The translations under genes were made by a program, and so were the position numbers. Below the pieces are notes generated by a model. The model made no database searches and was not told the DNA's origin. It saw only the letters and a list, made by a program, of their open reading frames with translations. From positions 3,760,001 through 3,824,000 of the forward strand of contig CP053680.1 in assembly GCA_019623805.1 (NCBI GenBank): 64,000 bases of DNA. The letters are read 5' to 3'. Below, piece after piece: positions 41,928 to 51,445 of the stretch (its first letter is position 1; each line of letters opens with the position of its first letter). Source of the DNA: Gammaproteobacteria bacterium (ex Lamellibrachia satsuma). Lineage in GTDB: Bacteria > Pseudomonadota > Gammaproteobacteria > Chromatiales > Chromatiaceae.

Positions 41928-44600
41928 TTACGAACCCAGAAGTGACGCTACCAATCCAGTCCAGCCGGTCTGGTGAGAAGCGCCGATCCCGCGGCCGTCG
42001 TCACCGTGGAAATACTCGTGAAACAACAGGTGATCACGAAAGTGGAGATCGTCTTGTAGTTTGGTGTTGTCACCAAATATCGCTCTTCGTCCCTGTTCGT
42101 CGCGACGAAAAAGCCGGGTCAGGCGTATCACCAATTCATCGGCCACCTTATCGATCGAGAGGTATTCTCCCGAGCCAGTAGGACACTCGATCTTGAATTC
42201 GTCACCATAAAAGGTGGCGAAGCGGCGCAGCGAGACGATCAGCAGATAATTTACCGGGAACCAGATGGGACCGCGCCAGTTGGAATTGCCACCAAACGCA
42301 TTCGAATCCGACTCGCCTGGCCGATAGGAGACTGACAGGGAGTGCTTCAAGAAGTCGAAAATATACGGGGCCCGTTGGTGCGCGCGGGATAGTGAGCGCA
42401 CACCGTAATCGGAGAGGAATTCTGTCTCGTCCAGCATGCGCCGAAGCAGACATTTCATGCGATGGCCGCGCAACAGAGAGAGTAGCCTGCGATTGCCCCG
42501 ACCAGGTTCTTCCCAATGGGAGACCAAGGCTGCCAGGTCGGGGCGGTAGTTGAGAAACCACTGCAAGCGGCGTTTGAAGTCGGGCAGCCGGTCGATAAGT
42601 TCTGGTTCCAGAATCTCTACCGCGAAAAGCGGTATCAGTCCCACCATCGAGCGGATTTTCATCGGCATCAGCTTTCCATCGGGAAAGCGCAACACGTCGT
42701 AATAGAATTGATCCTCCTCGTCCCATAGGCCAATGCCCTGATCGCCGATATTGTTCATCGCGGCAGCGATATAGAGGAAGTGTTCGAAAAACTTGGTGGC
42801 GATGTCCTCGTAGGTGTGGTTGGTCTGTGCCAGTTCCAGCGCGATACGCATCAGGTTGAGACAGTACATGGCCATCCAGCTGGTGCCGTCGGCCTGGTTG
42901 ATATGACCGCCGGTGGGCAATGGGGAGCTGCGGTCGAATACCCCATTGTTGTCCAGGCCGAGAAAGCCGCCCTGGAAGATGCTGTTGCCGTCTGCATCCT
43001 TGCGATTGACCCACCAGGTAAAGTTGAGGATCAGCTTGTGCAGTTCCCGTTCGAGAAAATCGAGGTCTTCCTTGCCCGTGGTGTCGCGTTCGGTGCGATA
43101 AACTTCCCACACCGCCCAGGCGTGAACCGGTGGATTGACGTCATCGAAGCCCCATTCATAGGCGGGGATCTGTCCGTTCGGGTGCATGTACCAGACCCGT
43201 GTCATCAGTAGCAACTGGCGTTTGGCAAAGTCCGGGTCGATCATTGCCAGAGTGATGCAGTGAAAGGCCAGATCCCAGACTGCGTACCAGGGGTACTCCC
43301 ACTTGTCCGGCATGGAGATGATGTCGGCATTGTTGAGGTGACGCCAGTCGCTGTTGCGACCATGACGGCGTTCCTTCGGCGGCACTGATTGTCCCGGGTC
43401 GCCCTCAAGCCACTGTGGAATGTCGTAGTAGTAGAACTGCTTGCTCCAGATCATCCCCGCGAGAGCCTGGCGCTGAATCAGCCGGGTTTCGTCATCCGGC
43501 AGACTCTTCTGTAAATCAGCGTAGAAGGCATCGGCCTCTTCAGTGCGCAATTTGAATATGGCATCGAAGTGCTCAAAAGGGTGCTGATGCCGCCCTTTTT
43601 TCAGCCGGATGCGCACCTGCACCTGATCAAGAGCAGGGATTTCAAAGTGGTAGAGTCCCGCCGCCTTGGTGCCGTTGCGCTGCGGGTTGATCGCCGTGTG
43701 GTCGCCATTGATGAGATAGTCGTGGAAGGCATCCTTGAAGTAGCCGCTGGCCTCCATTTCTTTCAACGGCTTTACATGGGTATCGTTGTTGCAGAAGAGC
43801 AACTCGGGGCCGCCGTCCAGATGACAGTGGTAGTCGCCCAGCTTATGGTGGTGTATCGCAATGCAGCCACGCTCTGTGGCAGTGAGTGTCGGTCGGGCCG
43901 GATCCTGGCCCCAGGCCCAGGTGTTGCGGAACCAGAGTTGGGGCAACAGGTAGAGGGGGGCATCTTTAGCGCCACGATTAATCACCGTGATTCGCATCAG
44001 GATGTCGTCCACATCCGCCTTGGCATATTCGACAAAGACATCGAAGTAGCGGTTTTCATCAAAGATGCCGGTATCAAGCAGTTCGTATTCGGGTTGATCC
44101 CTGCCGCGACGGTGATTCTCTTCCACCAGATCAGCATAAGGAAAGGCGCGCTGGGGGTATTTGTAGAGCATCTTAAGGTAGGCGTGGCTCGGTGTTGCAT
44201 CCAAATAGTAGTAGAGTTCCTTGACGTCCTCGCCGTGGTTGCCTTCGTTGTTGGTCAAGCCGAACAGCCGCTCCTTGAGGATCGGGTCCTGGCCGTTCCA
44301 GAGGGCGAGCGAAAGGCAGAGTCGTTGTTTTTCATCGCTATACCCGGCAATGCCATCTTCGCCCCAACGGTAGGCGCGGCTACGTGCCTGGTCGTGGGTG
44401 AAATACTCCCACGCCTTGCCGCGGGGGCTATAGTCTTCACGCACCGTGCCCCACTGGCGTTCACTGAGATAGGGACCCCAGCGGCGCCATGCCTGTTTTC
44501 CACTGGCTTGTGCCGACACTCGTTCCCGCTCGGCTTTATTGATCCTGCCAGACTCATTGGGTTTGCCGTCACGCGCTGTTTTACGGGTTGTTGTTTTCAC
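41928..44600 (-). CDS. MGH1-like glycoside hydrolase (GH63-related)
   Basis: An 890-residue protein of the mannosyl-oligosaccharide-glucosidase-like family. Marks: 'ERQWGTVREDYSPRGKAWEYFTHDQARSRAYRWGEDGIAG' near the N-terminus, 'YYDIPQWLEGDP', 'WYAVWDLAFHCITLAMIDPDFAKRQLLL', 'GQIPAYEWGFDDVNPPVHAWA' and 'GNSNWRGPIWFPVNYLLI', which form the (alpha/alpha)6 barrel with acidic catalytic residues. No signal peptide, so it acts in the cytosol, probably on a compatible solute or storage glucoside such as glucosylglycerate-type compounds; the substrate is inference. Start GTG 44600 with GAGG upstream. Confidence 0.85.
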   Translation of the reverse strand: MKTTTRKTARDGKPNESGRINKAERERVSAQASGKQAWRRWGPYLSERQWGTVREDYSPRGKAWEYFTHDQARSRAYRWGEDGIAGYSDEKQRLCLSLALWNGQDPILKERLFGLTNNEGNHGEDVKELYYYLDATPSHAYLKMLYKYPQRAFPYADLVEENHRRGRDQPEYELLDTGIFDENRYFDVFVEYAKADVDDILMRITVINRGAKDAPLYLLPQLWFRNTWAWGQDPARPTLTATERGCIAIHHHKLGDYHCHLDGGPELLFCNNDTHVKPLKEMEASGYFKDAFHDYLINGDHTAINPQRNGTKAAGLYHFEIPALDQVQVRIRLKKGRHQHPFEHFDAIFKLRTEEADAFYADLQKSLPDDETRLIQRQALAGMIWSKQFYYYDIPQWLEGDPGQSVPPKERRHGRNSDWRHLNNADIISMPDKWEYPWYAVWDLAFHCITLAMIDPDFAKRQLLLMTRVWYMHPNGQIPAYEWGFDDVNPPVHAWAVWEVYRTERDTTGKEDLDFLERELHKLILNFTWWVNRKDADGNSIFQGGFLGLDNNGVFDRSSPLPTGGHINQADGTSWMAMYCLNLMRIALELAQTNHTYEDIATKFFEHFLYIAAAMNNIGDQGIGLWDEEDQFYYDVLRFPDGKLMPMKIRSMVGLIPLFAVEILEPELIDRLPDFKRRLQWFLNYRPDLAALVSHWEEPGRGNRRLLSLLRGHRMKCLLRRMLDETEFLSDYGVRSLSRAHQRAPYIFDFLKHSLSVSYRPGESDSNAFGGNSNWRGPIWFPVNYLLIVSLRRFATFYGDEFKIECPTGSGEYLSIDKVADELVIRLTRLFRRDEQGRRAIFGDNTKLQDDLHFRDHLLFHEYFHGDDGRGIGASHQTGWTGLVASLLGS

Positions 44601-44770
44601 GCCTTCCTCATCGTGCTACCGCCCTCCTGCCAAGTCTGTACTTGCCTGCTTTAACCAAGTGTAGGCTGAAAGGCTCCAGTTAGAGTGTGTTTCACCCGCG
44701 TGATGTTTCTCGCTGGCTTTTTCCTCTATTTGCGATTGGTCGCTTGAATAGGCTGTTCCTTACGTCGGTT

Positions 44771-45325
44771 TTATTCTGCAGGTGCCCAGGTGTGTTGTTC
44801 GAAGGCACTATCGAGCGGGGTTTTGGCGAGATGGTTGGTGAAGTTGCTGAGGGTTTTCTGTCCCACGCCGACCAGCACATCGAGGGCATGAGAGGGTTCA
44901 AAACCGGCAGCGAGAAATTCAGCCATCTCTGTCTCCTCGATCCAGCCGCGTTTTTCTATCAGACGATTGACGTAAACCCGTAGCGCCTCCAGTTTTGGAT
45001 CGGTGATCGGATGATCGCTACGGATGGCCTCAACCACATCTGTGGGTACCTGCTCCATATCAGCGGCCAGGGAGTGGGCGGCCATGCAATAATGACATTC
45101 GTGGAAGCGGCTCACCGTCAATAACACCACTTGCCTCTCTGCAGCATTCAGGCCGCTCTTCTCGAAGATACCGGATAGAGCGACATAGGCCTCTGCAAGC
45201 ACTGGAGAGGTCGCCATTACGCCAAGCAGGTTGGGAAGAAAACCGAACAGACTGGTGACTGCATCCAGAGTCGGGTGTGCCGCATCTGGGGCTGATTCTC
45301 GGGAATGGACAGGAAAAATCGGCAT
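44771..45325 (-). CDS. Carboxymuconolactone decarboxylase/AhpD-fold protein
   Basis: A 184-residue protein with the AhpD-type redox motif 'ECHYCMAAHS' (E-x-H/C-x2-C-x3-H), preceded by 'LNAAERQVVLLTVSRF'. These proteins use the Cys pair and His for peroxide or disulfide chemistry. ATG 45325 (GGAG upstream) is chosen over an ATG-like start at 45361, which would lie inside the operator. It is transcribed away from a TetR regulator, which almost surely controls it through the operator at 45354-45392. Confidence 0.88.
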   Translation of the reverse strand: MPIFPVHSRESAPDAAHPTLDAVTSLFGFLPNLLGVMATSPVLAEAYVALSGIFEKSGLNAAERQVVLLTVSRFHECHYCMAAHSLAADMEQVPTDVVEAIRSDHPITDPKLEALRVYVNRLIEKRGWIEETEMAEFLAAGFEPSHALDVLVGVGQKTLSNFTNHLAKTPLDSAFEQHTWAPAE

Positions 45326-45353
45326 GAGAAGCTCCTTTTTGGTAATTGAGTGA

Positions 45354-45392
45354 TCGTTCAATAACCATAGTTGTTATTGAACGACCGTTCAA
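45354..45392. promoter_or_regulatory. TetR-type operator between divergent genes
   Basis: Arms TCGTTCAATAAC (45354-45365) and GTTATTGAACGA (45373-45384) form a perfect 12-bp inverted repeat with a 7-bp spacer. The right arm overlaps a second palindrome, TTGAACG-N2-CGTTCAA (45377-45392). Located between the AhpD-like and TetR genes. Confidence 0.8.
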
Positions 45393-45436
45393 GTAACGCT
45401 AGCATATAAGTAATTTCAGAGAATTTGGTTAGAGAT

Positions 45437-46021
45437 ATGGCAAGACCTATCGAGTTTGATCGTGAAACAGCGTTACAGGATGCAATGCTGCTGTTCTGGC
45501 GCCGGGGTTATCACAATACCTCGGTGCGGGATCTTACCGAAGCGACCCGTTTGCAACCGGGCAGTCTGTATGGCGCTTTTGATAACAAACGCAGTCTCTT
45601 TTTGTATTCTCTTGATTACTACGCTGGAGAACTGAAACGGTTCGTTGACGCCGTGTTGAACAGCGATGAGCCACCATTGGTCAGGATTCGTCTTTTTTTT
45701 GAACATCTTCTTGATGAGACAGCTGCTGACCCTGAGGGAAAGGGCTGCCTGTTGGTAAACACCCTGCTGGAAGTCCCTGCGGAGGATGCAGAGATAAACC
45801 AACGGGTAATAGAAGCGCTTGAGTACGTTGAAAAGCGCTTCTGCCAAGTGCTGACTGAAGCGCTTGAGCGGGGTGAGCTTGCCTCAGGAAAGGATCCGTC
45901 CACGCTGGCACAGTTGCTGATGACCGGCATATTTGGATTGCGGGTCTACAACAAGATGCACCCGCAACGGGAAGAAATGGACGACATTGTGGATAGCCTG
46001 CTGTCAGTTGTGAATGCGTGA
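45437..46021 (+). CDS. TetR/AcrR family repressor
   Basis: A 194-residue regulator. The N-terminal helix-turn-helix reads 'RETALQDAMLLFWRRGYHNTSVRDLTEATRLQPGSLYGAFDNKRSLF', and the C-terminal part 'GCLLVNTLLEV' matches the TetR_C subfamily of peroxide/electrophile or acid-responsive regulators. ATG 45437 ('MARPIEFD') preferred to a start 4 codons earlier. It faces the AhpD-like gene across a duplicated operator, so repression of both genes, relieved by a redox or electrophilic ligand, is likely. Confidence 0.9.
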   Translation: MARPIEFDRETALQDAMLLFWRRGYHNTSVRDLTEATRLQPGSLYGAFDNKRSLFLYSLDYYAGELKRFVDAVLNSDEPPLVRIRLFFEHLLDETAADPEGKGCLLVNTLLEVPAEDAEINQRVIEALEYVEKRFCQVLTEALERGELASGKDPSTLAQLLMTGIFGLRVYNKMHPQREEMDDIVDSLLSVVNA

Positions 46022-46214
46022 TGTGTATCCGGGGGTGATTGATCTGACAGGTAGTGTCTGATTTTGGCCAGAGCTGAATGGCAGGGTCACCCAAGGGCTG
46101 TGCGGAAAAAAGTACCTTGCACGATTCCAGAAATATGGAACAACCAGATCAAACAGGAGCTAGAATGAGCATACATGGGAAATACTCCTGCTAAAAACAA
46201 TCAGATGGAAAAAT

Positions 46215-49064
46215 ATGTTAGCCGATCTTTTTAAACCCGCCTGGAAAAGCAGCTCAATTCAGAAACGCTTGAAAGCCATTTCTGAAATGGATAGCGCAAG
46301 TTCAGAGAAACAGAAGATACTTACTCAGCTGGCCACAGATGATGAGGATGTTTCAATTTGTATTGCGGCTATCCAGAAGTTAACGTCTGCCGCTGCATTG
46401 CACGAAATATCGATAAAGCATTCCAATCACTCAGTTTGTGTAGAAGCTGAGAAAAGGGTTAATGATTTAATGAGTACAAGATGTTCTCTTAATAAAGATC
46501 AATATAGCGACTTGCTAAATCGCTATCCAGAATTGAAATTGCGCATTGCAGCCCATGCAGACATCTCTTCAGTTCGATCTGAAGCCATACAAAGCTTGTC
46601 CACAAAGCAACTTCTTGAAGTACTTGGTCTAACCATTTTTACTGACTCCCGGCAACTGGTTGCAGAAAAACTAAAAAATATCGAAGCGCTCGAGTCCGCC
46701 AGGAAGATTCTGCGCGGAAAAGACAAGAATGCCGAACGCATTCTTAAGGAAAAAATAGATGAATTCAGAAGACAAGAGCGACAGCATGTCAAGAATTTAA
46801 CGACTGTAGAAAAGCTGTCTGAAGAAATAGAGTATCTCGCCAGTCGAGATTGGCGGCCCGAGTTCAAAGCTAAACTACTGGTTCACCGAAAGCACTGGGA
46901 TAACCTTGATTTCGAAATAGATCCAGATTCGAATCAGCGATATCAAACTGCGCGTAAGATTGTTGATTCTCGATTTGAAGAACAAAGCACTCTTGAACAG
47001 ACTCACCAGTCTCAGCAACAATTGGTTCAAGAAATCAAAGCTTTTCTCGAAAACGTAGCGAGCAGGGATCTCACCAGCTCAATAGAGTCACTACCCAAAA
47101 CGCTAAACAGATTAGATCAATTCAGCTCTAACTGGCAACAATTAGCCGTGAAAGCCAGGCCAGCTTTTGTAATACATGATCGATACGACAAACTGCTCAG
47201 TGCATTACAATCTGCGACTCAGTTGGTGCTTCAGGCCACCAACATATTGAAGGATGAGAGTATTACAGAGTCAGATGAATCTGATGTATCCGGGCAAACC
47301 AGAGCCGCTAACAAGTTAGCCGAAAATAGTCAGAAATTGAGTGCCGCTTTAAAAAATCATAAATGGCTTTCTGCGTATGGTGAGCTACAAGTGGCGACTG
47401 AATTACAAGCACAGCTGACAGACTGGCGAAAAACACAGAAGAAGTCTGCAGCCGAACGGGAGCAAAAACTTGATCTTTTGCATAAGAAAATCAGTTCTAT
47501 CTTTCGATTTTCCCGCACTGGCAATCTTGCGAGAGCAAAGCAGTTCTGTGAAAGAGTCGAAAAAGGACTCCATCATTTTGAAGGGAAAGATCGTTTGGCC
47601 CTCGAAGAGCGATTTGAAGAAGCCAGGAAAGCATTGGGTGATATGGATGATTGGAAGAATTTCGCGACAGAACCAAAGTATATAGAGCTTTGTGAAAAGA
47701 TTGAGCTTCTTGGCACCTCCAAACAGCACCCCGACAAGCTCTCAATCGAGATAAAGAATCTCCAGCAACAGTGGAAAAAACTCGGGCACTCGGACATATC
47801 AGAGCAGTATTGGCCAAGGTTTAAACATGCAACTGATAAAGTTTATCAACCCTGTGCAGAGTTTTTTAATGAACGACACAAGATTCGTAAAACTCATCTC
47901 GAACAACGACAACAGTATGTTGAACAGATGCAAAAACTACTCGAAGGAACCGATTGGGACAACAATCCTGACTATAAGGCTGTACAGTCTTCTGTACGCA
48001 GTATTAGTAAGAACTTTACCAACATAAAAGATGTTGAACGAAATGAAGGCCAAAAACAATGGAAGCAATTTTCAAAGTTTAAGGGCGATGTGTTTGCAAA
48101 ACTTGACGTTGCTTATGAGGCTAATATAAGGTTGAAGCATGATCTGATTAAGCAAACTGAGGTGCTTGCTGAAGCAGCCGTCAAAGAGGAAAATCTGGCG
48201 CAATTAAAAACACTGCAAATAAGATGGAAGCAGATCGGTATCACTAAGCGTAATCAAGACCAAAAGGCGTGGACTGAGTTCAAAAAACAGTGTGATATTG
48301 TCTACAGCAAAGTACAGGAACTTCGCCAGGGGAAAAGAGATAAAACAGACCAACAGGTCAATGCCTACAAGGACATTATTAAGGATATTAAAACACTGGC
48401 CAGAACAGCTAATAATCTAGGGGAGGCTGATCAGTTATTTACTATTCTGCAAGCTAAATACGCCGATCTGCCTGAATTACAGCTTCCTAAATCGAATCGG
48501 CCTCAATCACCCGGGCAACTCCCTGAAAAGCTGGCAGAAGGTATTCAACGTGAATATAGCAAAGCTTGCGATCAGTTCGAAGAATGTCATTCTCGAATTG
48601 TTAATAGTATGCGCGCCAAGCAGATAGATGCACTCCGACTGAAAGCTAATCTTTGCGCTCAACTGGAGGCCTTGGGAGAATCGCCCTCAGACGAACAACT
48701 TCAGGGAATATCGCAACAATGGGATTCCATTGACCTTCATGACTCAGCATTGTCCAGCCGTATAGAAAAGCGTCGAAATTCAGCTCAGACGGTTGTTGAT
48801 CGAGTTGCAATCGGGGCAGAACGCAGACTGCTTTGTATTCAGTTGGAAATTGCGATGGGAAAGGAAAGCCCTGCTGATGATAAAGCGATACGTATGCAAT
48901 ACCAGCTTGAACAGATGAATAAATCTGGACTGGGCCAGCAAACAGTGAATAGCACCGAACAGTTAGAGCATATGGAACTAGACTGGCTATGTATGCCAGG
49001 TGCGGAACCAAAACAGCAAAAAGAATTAGACGAACGTTTCCAGCGAGTACTCCGATCAGAATAA
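46215..49064 (+). CDS. DUF349 repeat protein
   Basis: A 949-residue, highly charged and helical protein with several DUF349 units, seen as repeats of 'WKxLG...YWPRFKxA.DKVYxxCxxFFxxR' (for example near residues 510-565) and the related 'WKQIGITKRNQDQKAWTEFKKQCDIVY' near 670-705. No signal peptide or membrane segment. Long coiled coils dominate. Function in the family is unknown; homologues occur in many gammaproteobacteria and are single-copy. Base composition is more A+T-rich than the neighbours. The ribosome site is weak. Confidence 0.8.
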   Translation: MLADLFKPAWKSSSIQKRLKAISEMDSASSEKQKILTQLATDDEDVSICIAAIQKLTSAAALHEISIKHSNHSVCVEAEKRVNDLMSTRCSLNKDQYSDLLNRYPELKLRIAAHADISSVRSEAIQSLSTKQLLEVLGLTIFTDSRQLVAEKLKNIEALESARKILRGKDKNAERILKEKIDEFRRQERQHVKNLTTVEKLSEEIEYLASRDWRPEFKAKLLVHRKHWDNLDFEIDPDSNQRYQTARKIVDSRFEEQSTLEQTHQSQQQLVQEIKAFLENVASRDLTSSIESLPKTLNRLDQFSSNWQQLAVKARPAFVIHDRYDKLLSALQSATQLVLQATNILKDESITESDESDVSGQTRAANKLAENSQKLSAALKNHKWLSAYGELQVATELQAQLTDWRKTQKKSAAEREQKLDLLHKKISSIFRFSRTGNLARAKQFCERVEKGLHHFEGKDRLALEERFEEARKALGDMDDWKNFATEPKYIELCEKIELLGTSKQHPDKLSIEIKNLQQQWKKLGHSDISEQYWPRFKHATDKVYQPCAEFFNERHKIRKTHLEQRQQYVEQMQKLLEGTDWDNNPDYKAVQSSVRSISKNFTNIKDVERNEGQKQWKQFSKFKGDVFAKLDVAYEANIRLKHDLIKQTEVLAEAAVKEENLAQLKTLQIRWKQIGITKRNQDQKAWTEFKKQCDIVYSKVQELRQGKRDKTDQQVNAYKDIIKDIKTLARTANNLGEADQLFTILQAKYADLPELQLPKSNRPQSPGQLPEKLAEGIQREYSKACDQFEECHSRIVNSMRAKQIDALRLKANLCAQLEALGESPSDEQLQGISQQWDSIDLHDSALSSRIEKRRNSAQTVVDRVAIGAERRLLCIQLEIAMGKESPADDKAIRMQYQLEQMNKSGLGQQTVNSTEQLEHMELDWLCMPGAEPKQQKELDERFQRVLRSE

Positions 49065-49206
49065 ATGGATGCTGCTTCTTCCAGGTCAGCTAAGAATCGG
49101 CGGATCGGTGCCACTAAGATTTACCTTTAATCTCCTGCTGTTTAAAATGCCATTGTATTGCTGATAGTTCGCCTCGATGGGTCTGTCAGATTTGAATGTG
49201 AATCGC

Positions 49207-49935
49207 CTACTTCGGTGATTCCACACGAAAGAAATCGGGAAAATCCGGATTCCGCCAACCGGGCGCTGCCAGCCGCCCAGACGTTGGTTTCAGTCGTGAC
49301 GTGTAGTCCATGATGGCCGAGATATTGCGGTCTGTGAATCCCTGAATCTGCTCCACCATCTTCTCATCTGCGTTACGTCGTTTCCCTGTTCGAATCCATT
49401 CGAACTGGCGTACAAGATAGTTGTAATGCTGTCCCTGGATCAGGGGCATGTAGTCGTTATTGGTTCCCTCCCCATTTTCTCCATGACAATCTATGCAGTT
49501 CTCTTCATACAGCCTCTTGCCGTGCTCCAGGTCCGTCCCGGGGCCGAGGCCGTTATCGCGCGTCATCGGCAGGCCTGCCAGATAGGCCGCCACGTTGGCG
49601 AACTCCTGCGGCTGCAGGTTCTCCAGAATAGTGAAGGGAAACATGGTGGGGGTGTCCCTGTTGCGGGCCAAGATATCCGCGAGCTGCTTGATGATTACCG
49701 TAGAATGTTGTCCGGCTATCTGAGGATAATATCCATCCTCAGTGCCCAAGCCCTCCGGCATATGGCAGACAGCACATATCCGGTAGACTTCTCGCCCGTT
49801 GTCGATATCCGGGGTCAGGTGTATGGCCTCTTCGATCTGCCTCATGGCCTGATTGATACTCTGTTCCGCGGCAGGCTGGCCTATCATCAGCAGACAGGTA
49901 AGCGTTATAACCAAGATATGTCGTACCATCCTCAT
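49207..49935 (-). CDS. Diheme c-type cytochrome (c4-like)
   Basis: A 242-residue exported protein with an N-terminal signal peptide ('HILVITLTCLLMIGQPAAE') and two heme c sites, 'CAVCH' and 'CIDCH', each with its domain ('YPQIAGQH', 'MPLIQGQHYNYLVRQFEWIRTGKR'). The pattern matches the c4/c-type electron carriers of the periplasm that pass electrons to terminal oxidases. GTG 49938 is an alternative start. It stands alone; gene order gives no partner. Confidence 0.9.
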   Translation of the reverse strand: MRMVRHILVITLTCLLMIGQPAAEQSINQAMRQIEEAIHLTPDIDNGREVYRICAVCHMPEGLGTEDGYYPQIAGQHSTVIIKQLADILARNRDTPTMFPFTILENLQPQEFANVAAYLAGLPMTRDNGLGPGTDLEHGKRLYEENCIDCHGENGEGTNNDYMPLIQGQHYNYLVRQFEWIRTGKRRNADEKMVEQIQGFTDRNISAIMDYTSRLKPTSGRLAAPGWRNPDFPDFFRVESPK

Positions 49936-50127
49936 CACCTGGGAGATTGGATTTTTATTTGAGTATAGGAAATATCACCTACATATTCCTTTAAACTCGG
50001 TCAAAATGCTGCTTTCGGCCAGAGGTGCCGTTCACTAACGCTTTCTGCGAAGAGCAGCTATCGACCAGAACCTGTCATTTAGGTGATTTCGTTCCAAGCA
50101 AATTAACCCGTCCCCAGACTTATGTCT

Positions 50128-50157
50128 AAAAACAAAAAGCCCTGCACGAAGCAGGGC
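50128..50157 (-). terminator. Rho-independent terminator of the PEP-CTERM gene
   Basis: Minus strand: GCCCTGC, loop ttcgt, GCAGGGC, then TTTTTGTTTTT. Perfect 7-bp stem, 30 bp after the stop at 50188. Confidence 0.9.
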
Positions 50158-50187
50158 AAGTTATAGCTTGGCTTCTTATGGTAATAC

Positions 50188-50976
50188 TTATTGTTTTTTA
50201 CGACTGGCAATGCCAATACCAATCAGGCCAAAACTCATGAGAGCAAGTGTGGAGGGTTCTGGGACTGAAGCAAGCGCATCACTGGTCGCTATAAACTGAT
50301 CAGGACTTAATTCATTCCCCGTTGCGTCGAATGCCCGGACAGCGTCTAACGTCATGGAATCCAGCCAGTCCATCTCAGTGTTTGGCAAGACAATTGTAAA
50401 TGCTGCAATGTCAATGGGTAGATAGGTGCCACTATCTACCATCTCCTGCACCATATTTCCATTTGTGGAGTAAGTGACCGTCTCATGGTAAGACCCCACT
50501 TCAAAGTATGAATCTTCAATACTAGATGGTGTTTCACCAAGTCCGAGTACAAAAAAACGATTATCTACGACAAAACGTGGGACGAAATATACTCCTCCAG
50601 GCTCACCTGTTCCGGTAGCACTAACGGTAATGTCTAAATTGAATTCGAATGAAAGATAAGCTGGAGAAGAATCTGCTGTTTCAAAATAGATCTGGTCTTT
50701 AAATGCCCCATCCACCGCGATAGAAGAGCTTGTCCCATCATTCAAGCCATATCCGTGCAGACTATAAGGATCGACCAGCATTTCTGATCTCCCTGGCTCG
50801 ATTGCATGAGCGTGTTGAACGCCATCCGCAGGTTCATCAGTTGCATCGCCTGCATCCGCCCAAGCCCAGTACGTATATGGATCATCGCTCGGCGTTGCCA
50901 AACCTAGCGCCACAGCATTGCCTGCTGATACCAACAGACATGACATCAATAGAGTTTGAAAAAGAGACTGTTTCAT
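50188..50976 (-). CDS. PEP-CTERM sorting-signal protein
   Basis: A 262-residue exported protein from ATG 50976 (AGAGG upstream; the longer frame to 51036 has no ribosome site). Signal peptide 'MKQSLFQTLLMSCLLVSAGNAVA'. The C-terminus 'VPEPSTLALMSFGLIGIGIASRKKQ'-type tail has the PEP motif, a membrane helix and a basic end, the substrate signal of exosortase, which links proteins to extracellular polysaccharide or the surface. The middle is a beta-sandwich-like domain of unknown function. No exosortase or EPS gene is in the window. It has its own strong terminator. Confidence 0.92.
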   Translation of the reverse strand: MKQSLFQTLLMSCLLVSAGNAVALGLATPSDDPYTYWAWADAGDATDEPADGVQHAHAIEPGRSEMLVDPYSLHGYGLNDGTSSSIAVDGAFKDQIYFETADSSPAYLSFEFNLDITVSATGTGEPGGVYFVPRFVVDNRFFVLGLGETPSSIEDSYFEVGSYHETVTYSTNGNMVQEMVDSGTYLPIDIAAFTIVLPNTEMDWLDSMTLDAVRAFDATGNELSPDQFIATSDALASVPEPSTLALMSFGLIGIGIASRKKQ

Positions 50977-51445
50977 TTCGAGACCTCTGAAATTGATTAC
51001 TTTCCAGTCTGTAAAACTCAGGTCGTCTTGACCCAATATCTCTAAGAATCAAGCGCCTCCCTCCCCAATAAAAAGGCATATTTAGTGCCAGACTAAATTT
51101 ACACTTATATTTCATAGGGTTAATGCTTGCTTAAATTGTTAGGTATTTCATGACTGTAAGATTATCCGACACCCCCTGCGGACCTGAGGTTAGATAAAGG
51201 GTCAAGAATTCGCATATCAGCCCGAAATCAGCCCGAAATCAGCCCGAAATCAGCCTGAAAATGGCTTGTTTTGGGTCGATATATGCGCGGAACCGGCGTT
51301 TAGGCGCATCTGCCCAGCTTAGAGGGTGTAAAATATTCCGACATATGATCTGAATGTGAGGCGGATGTCAGTTTAGTGTCGCTTGCAGTAATTCAGTATC
51401 TGACACTCTTTGCCAAATTAAGTCTTCACTACTACACATAAAAAT
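50977..51445. other. Intergenic gap with an 11-bp tandem repeat
   Basis: No gene is seen. It holds the upstream region of the PEP-CTERM gene and, at 51218-51262, a short tandem repeat. The rest shows no clear promoter or coding potential. Confidence 0.6.
51218..51262. repeat. Tandem 11-bp repeat
   Basis: The unit cagcccgaaat occurs three times exactly (51218-51250) and a fourth time as cagcctgaaaat. Copy number may vary by slippage. Confidence 0.85.

Noticed and set aside
43569..44654. 361-residue ORF antisense to the glycosidase gene
   Set aside because: Shadow of a well-supported minus-strand gene with matching length and motifs.
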